NCBI GenBank assembly: GCA_946646575.1
Contig: CAMPCR010000003.1
Span: 1-45,473, forward strand
DNA length: 45,473 nt
Reading direction: 5' to 3'
From: UBA3222 sp002363035
GTDB taxonomy: Bacteria; Verrucomicrobiota; Verrucomicrobiia; Opitutales; UBA9783
The notes beneath the pieces were generated by a model. That model was given only the letters and a program-made list of their open reading frames with translations, was not told where the DNA came from and ran no database searches. Shown here one piece after another: positions 34,303 through 41,827 of this stretch. Made by a program: the position numbers and the translations under genes. The stretch's first letter is position 1; each line of letters opens with the position of its first letter.

Positions 34303-34911
34303 ATGACAGATTTTATCGCCCACAGAATCAACACGATTGCGGAATTGAAAAATCTTCCGTCATGCTTTGGCGCGGAACTCGATTTGCGGGATGATTTAAA
34401 CGGCAGAATTTATATTCAGCACAATCCCTTTGAATCGGGAGATGATTTTGAAGATTTTTTGAAAGAGTATCACCACGGGATCATGATCCTGAACATCAAG
34501 AGCGAAAGAATCGAATTAAACTGCCTGAAACTGCTTGCGAAATTCAACATAAAGAATTACTTTTTCCTGGATTCCACGTTCCCGATGATTTGGTTACTGA
34601 GTCATCAAGGAGAAAAAAACATTGCTCTGCGCATCTCTGAAGTTGAAGGATTGGATACCGCAATAAATATGGCTGGAAAAATAGATTGGATTTGGGTGGA
34701 TTGCTTTTCACGAATTCCGATTGGACACAAAGAATATAAAGAACTTAAAAACTTGGGATATAAACTGTGTTTTGTATCACCGGAACTCGAAAACAGGGAT
34801 TGGGATATAGAAGCATATGCAAAAATTATTAAACGGGAAGGGATCATTTTTGATGCAATTTGCACTAAACAGCACAACATTTGTCGGTGGAAAAAATTAT
34901 TGTCCGAGTAA
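34303..34911 (+). CDS. GDPD / PI-PLC-like TIM-barrel protein, possible phosphodiesterase
   Basis: The 202-residue protein begins FIAHRINTIAEL, then GAELDLRDD and IYIQHNPFESGDDF, which follow the order of the glycerophosphodiester phosphodiesterase active site (HR, E.D, H). The family is usually about 240 residues, so this is short. It is the last gene of the cassette, 37 bases behind the GT2 gene and just before a terminator. It could cleave or form phosphodiester links in the glycan, or regulate it. The assignment is moderate, as only the N-terminal motifs are convincing. Confidence 0.6.
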   Translation: MTDFIAHRINTIAELKNLPSCFGAELDLRDDLNGRIYIQHNPFESGDDFEDFLKEYHHGIMILNIKSERIELNCLKLLAKFNIKNYFFLDSTFPMIWLLSHQGEKNIALRISEVEGLDTAINMAGKIDWIWVDCFSRIPIGHKEYKELKNLGYKLCFVSPELENRDWDIEAYAKIIKREGIIFDAICTKQHNICRWKKLLSE

Positions 34912-34917
34912 ATCTTT

Positions 34918-34963
34918 GGGAAACGGTACCGGAAAGTTTGCCTTTCGTTTTTCCCCTTTTTTT
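34918..34963 (+). terminator. Intrinsic terminator of the glycan cassette
   Basis: An outer stem GGGAAA (34918-34923) / TTTCCC (34950-34955) encloses an inner hairpin GAAAG-tttgc-CTTTC (34932-34946). A run of seven T follows (34957-34963). It starts six bases after the stop codon. The next 190 bases, up to the bioWF end, show no gene. Confidence 0.6.
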
Positions 34964-35154
34964 CAGGAAACATTCCGTTGAAAGTTACACGTATATTGTA
35001 ATAGGTATCTGATGATTTGTTCTTGAAAGAGTAGCACTCTTTTATAAAAAGTCTCCAATTCCATAAATTCTGTTTTTTGATGTGAGATAATTTTGGAATC
35101 TGTTCATCAAAGATATACAGCAAACATATACAGAAAATGTTTGCAGTATTCATC

Positions 35155-35173
35155 CGTAATAACGCTTATTACG
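35155..35173 (-). terminator. AT-rich hairpin across the bioWF stop codon
   Basis: CGTAATAA (35155-35162) and TTATTACG (35166-35173) form a perfect 8-bp stem with a 3-base loop that includes the bioWF stop. No T run follows immediately on the minus strand. It may be a weak terminator or protect the mRNA end. Confidence 0.35.
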
Positions 35174-37109
35174 AGTTTCCGAACGCTTCCGCCGTCTTTT
35201 TCAACGACTCCGCCAACATCTTTGCAAAGCGTTCCAAATGTTCACACATATGCAAAGCGGTAAGGGTTATTCTCAGACGCGCATGGTCTTTCGGAACCGT
35301 CGGGTAGCGAACGGCCTTCACGAAAAAGCCCTTTTCAAATAGACGTTCCGCAAGCAAAAGTGCCGTTTCCTCCGAACCGACTTCGCACGAAACAATCGGC
35401 GTTTCGGCAATCATCGGCAAATTGTATTGCCGGCAAAGAGCGTTCCAAAAAGAGATGTTTTCTCGCAATGCTTCCACATACTGCGGAGACTGTTGCAATA
35501 ATTGAAAGCTTTTTACTGCCGCCGCAACGGATGGTGCCGGCAGGGACGTCGAAAAAATATACCCGCGGGCGGTATTGCGCAAATAATCAATCATTTCCGC
35601 ACTTCCGGCTACAAAACCGCCTTCAACACCGATCGCCTTGCTCAATGAACCCATGCAAAGATACGACGGCGTACGGAGATGCAAATGCTCTTTCAATCCG
35701 CGCCCGCGTGCACCCAAAACGCCCGTTGCGTGTGCTTCGTCGATATAGAGCAAGACATGATACTTTTCGGCAAGCGCGGTGAGGGTCGTGCCGGCGGCGA
35801 TGTCGCCGCCCGTGCTGAAAACCGCGTCGGAAACAATCACACCATGTTTAAAGGACGCCGAACGCAGTTTTTCCTCCAAATCCGACATATCATTATGGCG
35901 GTAGATAACGGTTTGAGCTTTGCACAGACGGCAACCGTCGATCAAGGAAGCATGGTTGAGGTCATCGGAAAAAATCACGTCCCCTTCACCGAAAAGAGCC
36001 GGCAAAATCGAAACATTTGCCGCAAAACCGCTGTTGAACACCATTGCCGCTTCGTGTCCCGTAAAGTCCGCGATGAGTTGTTCCAGTTGTCGATGAAGCT
36101 CCGACGTGCCGCACATCAGCCGCGAACCGCCGCTTCCGACACCGTATTGCGTCAAAGCACGCACGGCGGACGCTTTCACCTCGGGATGTTGCGAAAAACC
36201 CAAATAGTCATTCGATGTAAAGGAAACATACCATTTGCCGTTGATGCGCACGCGGTCGCTTTCAACGGCTTCGATGACGGTTTCCGTTCGATACAAATGC
36301 TTCTCTTTTAAAGTTTGCAGGCGTTGCCGAACATCGAACGTTGCAGACATATCCATCGGTAAATTTGTAACGACAACCGCTTGATGTTCCAGGTAATAAA
36401 GCGTTTCCTTCAAATCCTCCTCACTTGTGCCGTTGTATAAAAAAATCCTTCCGCCGTGCGGATCCCCGTGTGCTTTTAAGTTCGGGATGCGCACATAGCC
36501 GCTCTTTTTCGACGCAAAATATCCTGTCGTATAATTGCAATCGTCCGAAATACACAGTTCGCCGACGATGTGCGGTGCCGAAGAAACTTTTGTTGCCAAA
36601 ATTAACGCTTCGCGAAAATGGTTCTTTTCTGCTCCGAAACAAACACGTTCCCCATCCATGTACGTGGCACGCACCCCGCGTTCGGGATCGGGTTCGCAAC
36701 GTTGCAAGGTTCGAATATCCACCAGCATTGCTCCGCGCATCGGCGACGTATTTTTCAACAATGAAAGGCACGACTCGGCATCATCAATACCGTTTTCTTT
36801 GAGCAAGCGTCCCAAAACCGAAAACGCTTCATCCGTGTTCGTCGCGGACGCCTCCGTCACGGGCAAAGAAGGAATCTTTAAAAACGCCGAGGCATCAAGT
36901 ACTTCGATCTTTAAATGAACCGCATCCGCATTGCCGTTGGTGTGGTTCAGCGCGCGTTTAAGCAATGATTGCGAAACGGGAAGAATTTGCTCCCTTCCAA
37001 CCAACCGTTCCGCGCCTGAAAGATGGGCATCGCCCTTCGAAGCGCGCATTTTGACGGCGTATAAGGGGGCTTCGTGTGTTTTTGACGAGTTCATCTGTAT
37101 ATTTTTCAT
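35169..37109 (-). CDS. bioWF: Bifunctional biotin synthesis protein: BioW (6-carboxyhexanoate--CoA ligase) fused to BioF (8-amino-7-oxononanoate synthase)
   Basis: Residues about 16-250 match BioW: YAVKMRASKGDAHLSGAERL, MRGAMLVDIRT, ERGVRATYMD, ILATKVSSAPHIVGELC and YTTGYFASKKSGYVRIPN. BioW makes pimeloyl-CoA. Residues about 265-646 match BioF: FTSNDYLGFSQHPEVK, GSGGSRLMCGTSELHRQLE, FNSGFAANVSILPAL, DEAHATGVLGARGRGL and the PLP lysine in GSLSKAIGVEGG, about residue 490. BioF condenses pimeloyl-CoA with alanine, so the fusion carries two consecutive steps and may channel the intermediate. No other biotin gene is in the window. The ATG at 37109 is used; M6 at 37094 is possible. Confidence 0.93.
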   Translation of the reverse strand: MKNIQMNSSKTHEAPLYAVKMRASKGDAHLSGAERLVGREQILPVSQSLLKRALNHTNGNADAVHLKIEVLDASAFLKIPSLPVTEASATNTDEAFSVLGRLLKENGIDDAESCLSLLKNTSPMRGAMLVDIRTLQRCEPDPERGVRATYMDGERVCFGAEKNHFREALILATKVSSAPHIVGELCISDDCNYTTGYFASKKSGYVRIPNLKAHGDPHGGRIFLYNGTSEEDLKETLYYLEHQAVVVTNLPMDMSATFDVRQRLQTLKEKHLYRTETVIEAVESDRVRINGKWYVSFTSNDYLGFSQHPEVKASAVRALTQYGVGSGGSRLMCGTSELHRQLEQLIADFTGHEAAMVFNSGFAANVSILPALFGEGDVIFSDDLNHASLIDGCRLCKAQTVIYRHNDMSDLEEKLRSASFKHGVIVSDAVFSTGGDIAAGTTLTALAEKYHVLLYIDEAHATGVLGARGRGLKEHLHLRTPSYLCMGSLSKAIGVEGGFVAGSAEMIDYLRNTARGYIFSTSLPAPSVAAAVKSFQLLQQSPQYVEALRENISFWNALCRQYNLPMIAETPIVSCEVGSEETALLLAERLFEKGFFVKAVRYPTVPKDHARLRITLTALHMCEHLERFAKMLAESLKKTAEAFGNS

Positions 37110-37235
37110 CCCGCACCGCCTGCGTTCTTTATGTACATTGTTTCACACGGCGACAACACCCGAACAGATTAAAAATTCGATAAACACTCAAACAACGCAC
37201 GCGCATGCAAACACCGCAAAAGCCGTTCTTACAAG

Positions 37236-37247
37236 AGCGATATCGCT
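37236..37247. promoter_or_regulatory. Perfect 12-bp palindrome upstream of bioWF
   Basis: AGCGATATCGCT lies about 130 bases before the bioWF start, in the 230-base gap behind the RNase E/G gene. It could be a repressor site for biotin synthesis, but it has no resemblance I can confirm to a known operator. No gene is visible in the gap. Confidence 0.3.
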
Positions 37248-37339
37248 TTATTTCCCTTTTGTTCGAAAAAGAAAAGGATCCACCGATCTTGCGCTTTCGA
37301 CGCCTTTTTTCCTTTTTAGCAGTTCGACAAAAGCATGCC

Positions 37340-39043
37340 TTACCCGTTCCGCACGACCTTGAAATTCTCCACGTGGACGTTCGGATCTGCCGCGAAATTC
37401 ACTTTCACTGACCATTGCGCTTCCAGGGCACTGAATTCCGACAGGCAATTTGCCAAAAGATAACTTTTCAGGTAAGGATTGAGGATGACGGTAAAGTCCC
37501 CGCCGTTCGTTGCGCGGCACTGACGAAACAGTTCGCGTTGAATTTGAAGCGACAGGTTCCGCGATGATTGCAAACGTCCTTCGCCGTTACAGTAGGGACA
37601 ACAGGAATAAAGCTGACTGCGCAGGCTCTCTTTGTGACGCTGGCGGGAAATTTGAATCAGCCCCAGTTGGGTCACCGGGAATACCTGCACGCGCGCGGTG
37701 TCGTTCTCGAATTCCTTTTCTAGAAATTCATGCAACAGACGGCGGCTCTTCGGCTGACGCATATCGACGAAATCCACAATAATAATCCCGCCGATGTTCC
37801 GCAGGCGTACCTGACGGGCAACTTCGCGCGCCGCTTCAAGATTTGCCTGAAAAATGAATTGCGACGGGTCGGCTTCGTTCATCTTGTGCGAAGAAGTGTT
37901 CACGTCGACCGACGTTAAGGCTTCCGTTTCCTGGATGACGATTTCGCCACCGGAGGGCAACGGCACGCGCTGCGAAAACATCTGTTCCAGTTGCAGTTCC
38001 ACGCCGTAACGCTCGAAAATCGGAATCGGCTCTTTATAGAGGACAATCTTTTTTCGTAAATTCGGTGCCAAACGCTCCAATTTTTCCCTCAAATACTCAT
38101 AATCCGCCTCGCTGTCAATCAACACGCGATCGACGTCGTCCGTCAGAAAATCGCGCACCGTTCGTTCCAACAAATTCGGTTCATGGTACACCATGCACGG
38201 ACGTTCCGCGGCAGCGGCTTTCTGCTGCACCGTCTGCCAGGCATCGAGGAGAAACTGTAAATCACGGGTAATCTGTTTGACGGAAGCATCGGCGCACGAC
38301 GTCCGAAAAATAACGCCCATACCCTCCGGTAACGTTAATTTGTCCAACAGTTTTCTTAAACGGTCGCGGTCGCGCTTGCGGTCGATTTTGCGCGAAATAC
38401 CGCATTGACGCGAATGCGGCGTCAAAACGACATAACGCCCCGGCAACGTGATGTTCGTCGTCACGCGCGGCCCTTTGGAACCGATTTGGCTCTTGGTCAC
38501 CTGCACCAGAATGTCGGTTCCGACGGGGATTTTCGCGGGCACGTCCGCCGTTAAAACACGTTCGCGATCGTTCGAATTGCCATCGCGGTTGATGACTTCG
38601 ATGCCGTCATCGCCGTTGTTTTCGTTAAATCCTTCGCCGTTCAACAGCGGCAACACGTCCCAATAGTGAAGAAAGGCATTCTTTTCCTGCCCAATGTCCA
38701 CAAACGCCGCCTTTAAGCCCGCTTCCAGGTTTTGAATTTTGCCCTTAAAAATCGCGCCGTGCAGATCCTGATTGTCGAGCGTATCCATTTCGAAGTGCTC
38801 CATCAGACCGTCGACCAGCAATGCGACGCGTTTGTGGGGTAAAACGCCGTCAATGACGATCTCCGAATAACGCTTGTCGCGCTTGAAAAAATTCAAAATC
38901 CGTTGCAGAATGCCTTCATTTTCCTTCGAACGCTCCTTCGCCGCACTCTTTAAGGTTTCACGTTTGACTTCAACCGTCGCTTTTTTCTTCTTTTCAACGC
39001 ACGGAATACCGTCGCTTTGTTTTTTCGATCTTAAATATGCCAT
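37340..39043 (-). CDS. rng: Ribonuclease E/G family endoribonuclease
   Basis: The 567-residue protein has a Lys/Glu-rich N-terminal extension of about 55 residues, an S1 domain (FKGKIQNLEAGLKAAFVDIG) carrying an acidic insertion near residues 135-165, and the catalytic core. Catalytic aspartates lie in SVDVNTSSH (about 380) and VDFVDMRQPKSR (about 425); the zinc-link cysteines are in CPYCNGEG (about 485). There is no long disordered degradosome tail, so it resembles RNase G or short RNase E. It processes rRNA and starts mRNA decay. GGAGG lies 7 bases before the ATG, one of the best ribosome-binding sites in the window. It follows rodA by 165 bases. Confidence 0.93.
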   Translation of the reverse strand: MAYLRSKKQSDGIPCVEKKKKATVEVKRETLKSAAKERSKENEGILQRILNFFKRDKRYSEIVIDGVLPHKRVALLVDGLMEHFEMDTLDNQDLHGAIFKGKIQNLEAGLKAAFVDIGQEKNAFLHYWDVLPLLNGEGFNENNGDDGIEVINRDGNSNDRERVLTADVPAKIPVGTDILVQVTKSQIGSKGPRVTTNITLPGRYVVLTPHSRQCGISRKIDRKRDRDRLRKLLDKLTLPEGMGVIFRTSCADASVKQITRDLQFLLDAWQTVQQKAAAAERPCMVYHEPNLLERTVRDFLTDDVDRVLIDSEADYEYLREKLERLAPNLRKKIVLYKEPIPIFERYGVELQLEQMFSQRVPLPSGGEIVIQETEALTSVDVNTSSHKMNEADPSQFIFQANLEAAREVARQVRLRNIGGIIIVDFVDMRQPKSRRLLHEFLEKEFENDTARVQVFPVTQLGLIQISRQRHKESLRSQLYSCCPYCNGEGRLQSSRNLSLQIQRELFRQCRATNGGDFTVILNPYLKSYLLANCLSEFSALEAQWSVKVNFAADPNVHVENFKVVRNG

Positions 39044-39208
39044 TTATTTCCTCCGTATCGCTTCCTTCAACGTACCGACATGCCTTTATATCGCATGTAC
39101 GGCAGGCTCCGCCGATCCTTCCGTTTTCTTGTCTTTTCACCGCTTTTTAACAACCGCAACACGTTTTCGGCAAAATTTTCACAAAAGCACCGACTCTGTA
39201 CAAAAAAA

Positions 39209-40540
39209 TCACCCTTTTACCCAACCGTCCGTCTGTCGAAACCGATACACGCTCTGCACCAACCCCTGCGCAAAACAGCAGGTCAGCAGAAACGAACCGC
39301 CGTAGCTGAGAAACGGCGCCGGCAAACCGGTAATCGGCATCAGCCCGAGCGTCATTCCGACGTTGATCCACACGTGGCTCATCATCAGCAATCCGACACC
39401 GACGCACAGATAACATCCCAAACGGTCGCGCGCCGTCAGAGCGACCCCAAGATCAGCGAAAACGAGAAGCGCATAGAGCGCAAGCACAAAACAGGAGCCG
39501 CACAGACCCGTTTCTTCCGCCAGAACGGAAAAAATAAAATCATCCAACGACGCCGCTTTCGGCAAAAATCCCAAACGCGCCTGTGTGTTGTGCCGCCAGC
39601 CTTTGCCGAATAAACCGCCCGATCCGACGGCGATCAGCGACTGTTTCCGATGCCAACCGACTTTGACACCATCGGGATCGATTGCCGTCGGCACGGCAAA
39701 CGCCAAAATGCGGTTGCGTTGGTAATCTTTCAGCGGCAAAAAGGGCTTCAGGCGCGACGGTTGTTGCCGAAGATAACAATAATAACCGCGCGTATCGCAG
39801 GCAATGAGCGTTAAAGCAATCATGAAAAGCAAAAACAAGCCGAAGAAAAACTTTAACGTCAGTCGGGAGACGAACAATAAACCAAAAACCAATACCGGAA
39901 TGACCATCGCGGAACCGAGATCCGGTTGCAGAAAAATAAGAAAAAAAGAACATGCACCGACGAAACACACAAAACCCAATGTCGGTAAAGCTTCGCGCCA
40001 TGTTTTCAGCCGACTGCGCATGAGCGTTGCGGAAATCAACAGCAAGGTGGTAAGTTTGCAAACGTCCGACGGCTGAAAGGTAATCCCCAAATTCAGCCAA
40101 CGGCGACTGCCGCCGATACGGCGTCCCAGCGGCGTCCACAACAACAACAACAAAACGACGGAACCCGCATAAAAAAGGTGCGCGCGGACGGAAAACCAAT
40201 GGTAAGGAATTTTGGCGGTCACATAATACACGATGCCGCCCAAACACAGCCATATTACCTGCGCTTTCCACTTGTGACCGCCGCCGTCCTGCTGAACGGC
40301 GTACATAAAAGCAATCCCGATGAGGCTCAATATCAGCATGACGCACGGCGTCACGCGATCCCACGGAAGCGGTTTTTTATCCAAAAATTTCCACTGTTCC
40401 TTCCAAAACCGCAGACGTTCGCGCCACATGAAGCACAACCGCATCCAAGGTCGCGGTTCGTCGCGGGAAATGAACGTTGTCGGAACGATGCACGATTTTC
40501 GTCGAATGATACGGGAAAGATACTTTTTAATTGTCCGCAT
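39209..40540 (-). CDS. rodA: Peptidoglycan glycosyltransferase RodA (SEDS family)
   Basis: The protein has about ten membrane helices and the SEDS signatures GSRRWLNLGITFQPSDVCKL, FLQPDLGSAMVIPVL, IAVGSGGLFGKGW, LDDFIFSVLAEETGLCG and the final MPITGLPAPFLSYGGS. RodA polymerises lipid II in the elongation complex, so the cell is probably rod-shaped. The frame is open to an ATG at 40606, inside the folE-folB gene. I chose ATG 40540 as a compromise, because starts at 40444 or 40429 would also give a normal N-terminus. No start has a clear ribosome-binding site. Confidence 0.92.
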   Translation of the reverse strand: MRTIKKYLSRIIRRKSCIVPTTFISRDEPRPWMRLCFMWRERLRFWKEQWKFLDKKPLPWDRVTPCVMLILSLIGIAFMYAVQQDGGGHKWKAQVIWLCLGGIVYYVTAKIPYHWFSVRAHLFYAGSVVLLLLLWTPLGRRIGGSRRWLNLGITFQPSDVCKLTTLLLISATLMRSRLKTWREALPTLGFVCFVGACSFFLIFLQPDLGSAMVIPVLVFGLLFVSRLTLKFFFGLFLLFMIALTLIACDTRGYYCYLRQQPSRLKPFLPLKDYQRNRILAFAVPTAIDPDGVKVGWHRKQSLIAVGSGGLFGKGWRHNTQARLGFLPKAASLDDFIFSVLAEETGLCGSCFVLALYALLVFADLGVALTARDRLGCYLCVGVGLLMMSHVWINVGMTLGLMPITGLPAPFLSYGGSFLLTCCFAQGLVQSVYRFRQTDGWVKG

Positions 40541-40562
40541 CCGTGTTACAAAGTACACGCTT

Positions 40563-41555
40563 TTAAAAATCCCCGTACGTAAAGCGACTGTTTTGCAACA
40601 ATGCATGCGACAAAGATTTGACCAACGTCACGCGTATCTTTGCCTGTTTATGCTGTGTTTTCAAAAACGTTTGTATTGCCGAATAAATCGCCCGAACGGC
40701 ATACTCCAACAACTGAAACCGTCGTTGCAGAACGGTTTCTTTCAAATACGTTATCAACGCATCGTAATCAACCGTGGAACTTAGATCGTCATCGTCTCCA
40801 TAATGTTGCGGCAGTTGCAATTCCAACGTTAACGTAACGGGCGTTGTTCGCATTTGCTCCTCCGAATAACAGCCGATCTTTAACGGAAATTCCTTTGTGG
40901 TGACCGTCAAAAGTCCGCACTCGGCTTCGTTACCCGTTTCCGCCGAAACATCCCAATCTTTTTGATCTGCCGCGGTGTTGTCCGTACACAAGCACGTCCT
41001 ACGATATGCCCCATCCGACGCCGATGGTCGCGGAAAACCTTCGATCGGTTCACCGAAACGGTAAAAGGTGCGCATTTTTGAGTTGTATCGTTGAACGCCG
41101 CGCATGGCGACGCACAGATGTTCGCCGATTATTTCCACAAAAACAGCGCGCGCACTCGTCACTTCACGAATGCTTTCGCCGATCTGTTGCGTCAAACGCT
41201 CCTGCAACTGCAAACGACGGGCAAACAGATTGACGATACGGTAAAGCTTCGAAACCCCGAGTACCTTTCCGTTTGGGATATAGGCGATCGTGCAATGTCC
41301 GAAGAACGGCAACAAGTGGTGCTCGCAGAGGGAAAAAAAGGGTATATTTTCGACGACCACGGGTGCGTCATTGGTACATTCGAACAGTGCGCCGTTGACG
41401 ACTTCCTCCAATGTTTGATGATAACCCTGCGTCAGTTCTTCGAAAGCCTCCAAAAAACGTTGCGGTGTTTTTTGCAAACCTTCCCGTTGCGGATCTTCGC
41501 CGCAACGTTCGAAAAGTTGTTTCAAACATTCGCGAACAATCGGTGGTTCATCCAT
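40563..41555 (-). CDS. folE: Fusion of GTP cyclohydrolase I (FolE) with a dihydroneopterin aldolase-like domain (FolB/FolX)
   Basis: Residues 1-172 are FolE: zinc ligands C77 and H80 in SLCEHHLLPFFGH and C148 in GEHLCVAMRGV, with the usual KTPQRFLEAF and YIPNGKVLGVSKLYRIVN. A linker of about 45 residues follows. Residues about 218-330 resemble FolB/FolX: the GCYSEEQ turn with the expected Glu, VDYDALITYLKETVLQRRFQ, LLEYAVRAIYSAI and a lysine in VTLVKSLSHALL. FolE makes dihydroneopterin triphosphate and FolB cleaves dihydroneopterin, so two non-adjacent steps of folate synthesis are joined. It is the first gene left of the proposed origin and is transcribed away from it. Confidence 0.88.
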   Translation of the reverse strand: MDEPPIVRECLKQLFERCGEDPQREGLQKTPQRFLEAFEELTQGYHQTLEEVVNGALFECTNDAPVVVENIPFFSLCEHHLLPFFGHCTIAYIPNGKVLGVSKLYRIVNLFARRLQLQERLTQQIGESIREVTSARAVFVEIIGEHLCVAMRGVQRYNSKMRTFYRFGEPIEGFPRPSASDGAYRRTCLCTDNTAADQKDWDVSAETGNEAECGLLTVTTKEFPLKIGCYSEEQMRTTPVTLTLELQLPQHYGDDDDLSSTVDYDALITYLKETVLQRRFQLLEYAVRAIYSAIQTFLKTQHKQAKIRVTLVKSLSHALLQNSRFTYGDF

Positions 41556-41565
41556 TGTTTTTTTT

Positions 41566-41820
41566 CTAACATTTTTCGACGAAACCGTAGAGCTTTTTAT
41601 AAGAATAGATTTTTAATTTTAAAAATTAACCGTCTTCTTATACGTGTGAATAACTTTATCTTCGACTATCGATCCTTGTTGTGAACAGCGACGGCGGTGA
41701 ATAAAACGCTGTTAATGTAATGTGAATAAGTGAGGACGACGGTGAATAAAAATCTGCCTTTCCGAGTTATCGACAGTTTTAACAGCCGTTATTTCTGACT
41801 TATCCACCGATTATTCACAA
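41566..41820. other. Candidate chromosomal replication origin (oriC) with a DnaA-box cluster
   Basis: Three exact DnaA boxes (TTATTCACA or its complement) lie at 41645-41653, 41721-41729 and 41811-41819. Four boxes with one mismatch lie at 41696-41704, 41741-41749, 41767-41775 and 41800-41808. The left four face one way and the right three the other. A strongly AT-rich stretch (41575-41640, with ATTTTTAATTTTAAAAATTA) next to the cluster fits a DNA unwinding element. The genes on both sides diverge from it, and mnmE is a common oriC neighbour. dnaA itself is not in the window. Confidence 0.7.
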
Positions 41821-41827
41821 CGGATGA

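Noticed and set aside
34605..35153. 182-codon minus-strand frame over the cassette end
   Set aside because: It is antisense to the GDPD-like gene and runs across the terminator; no domain is seen.
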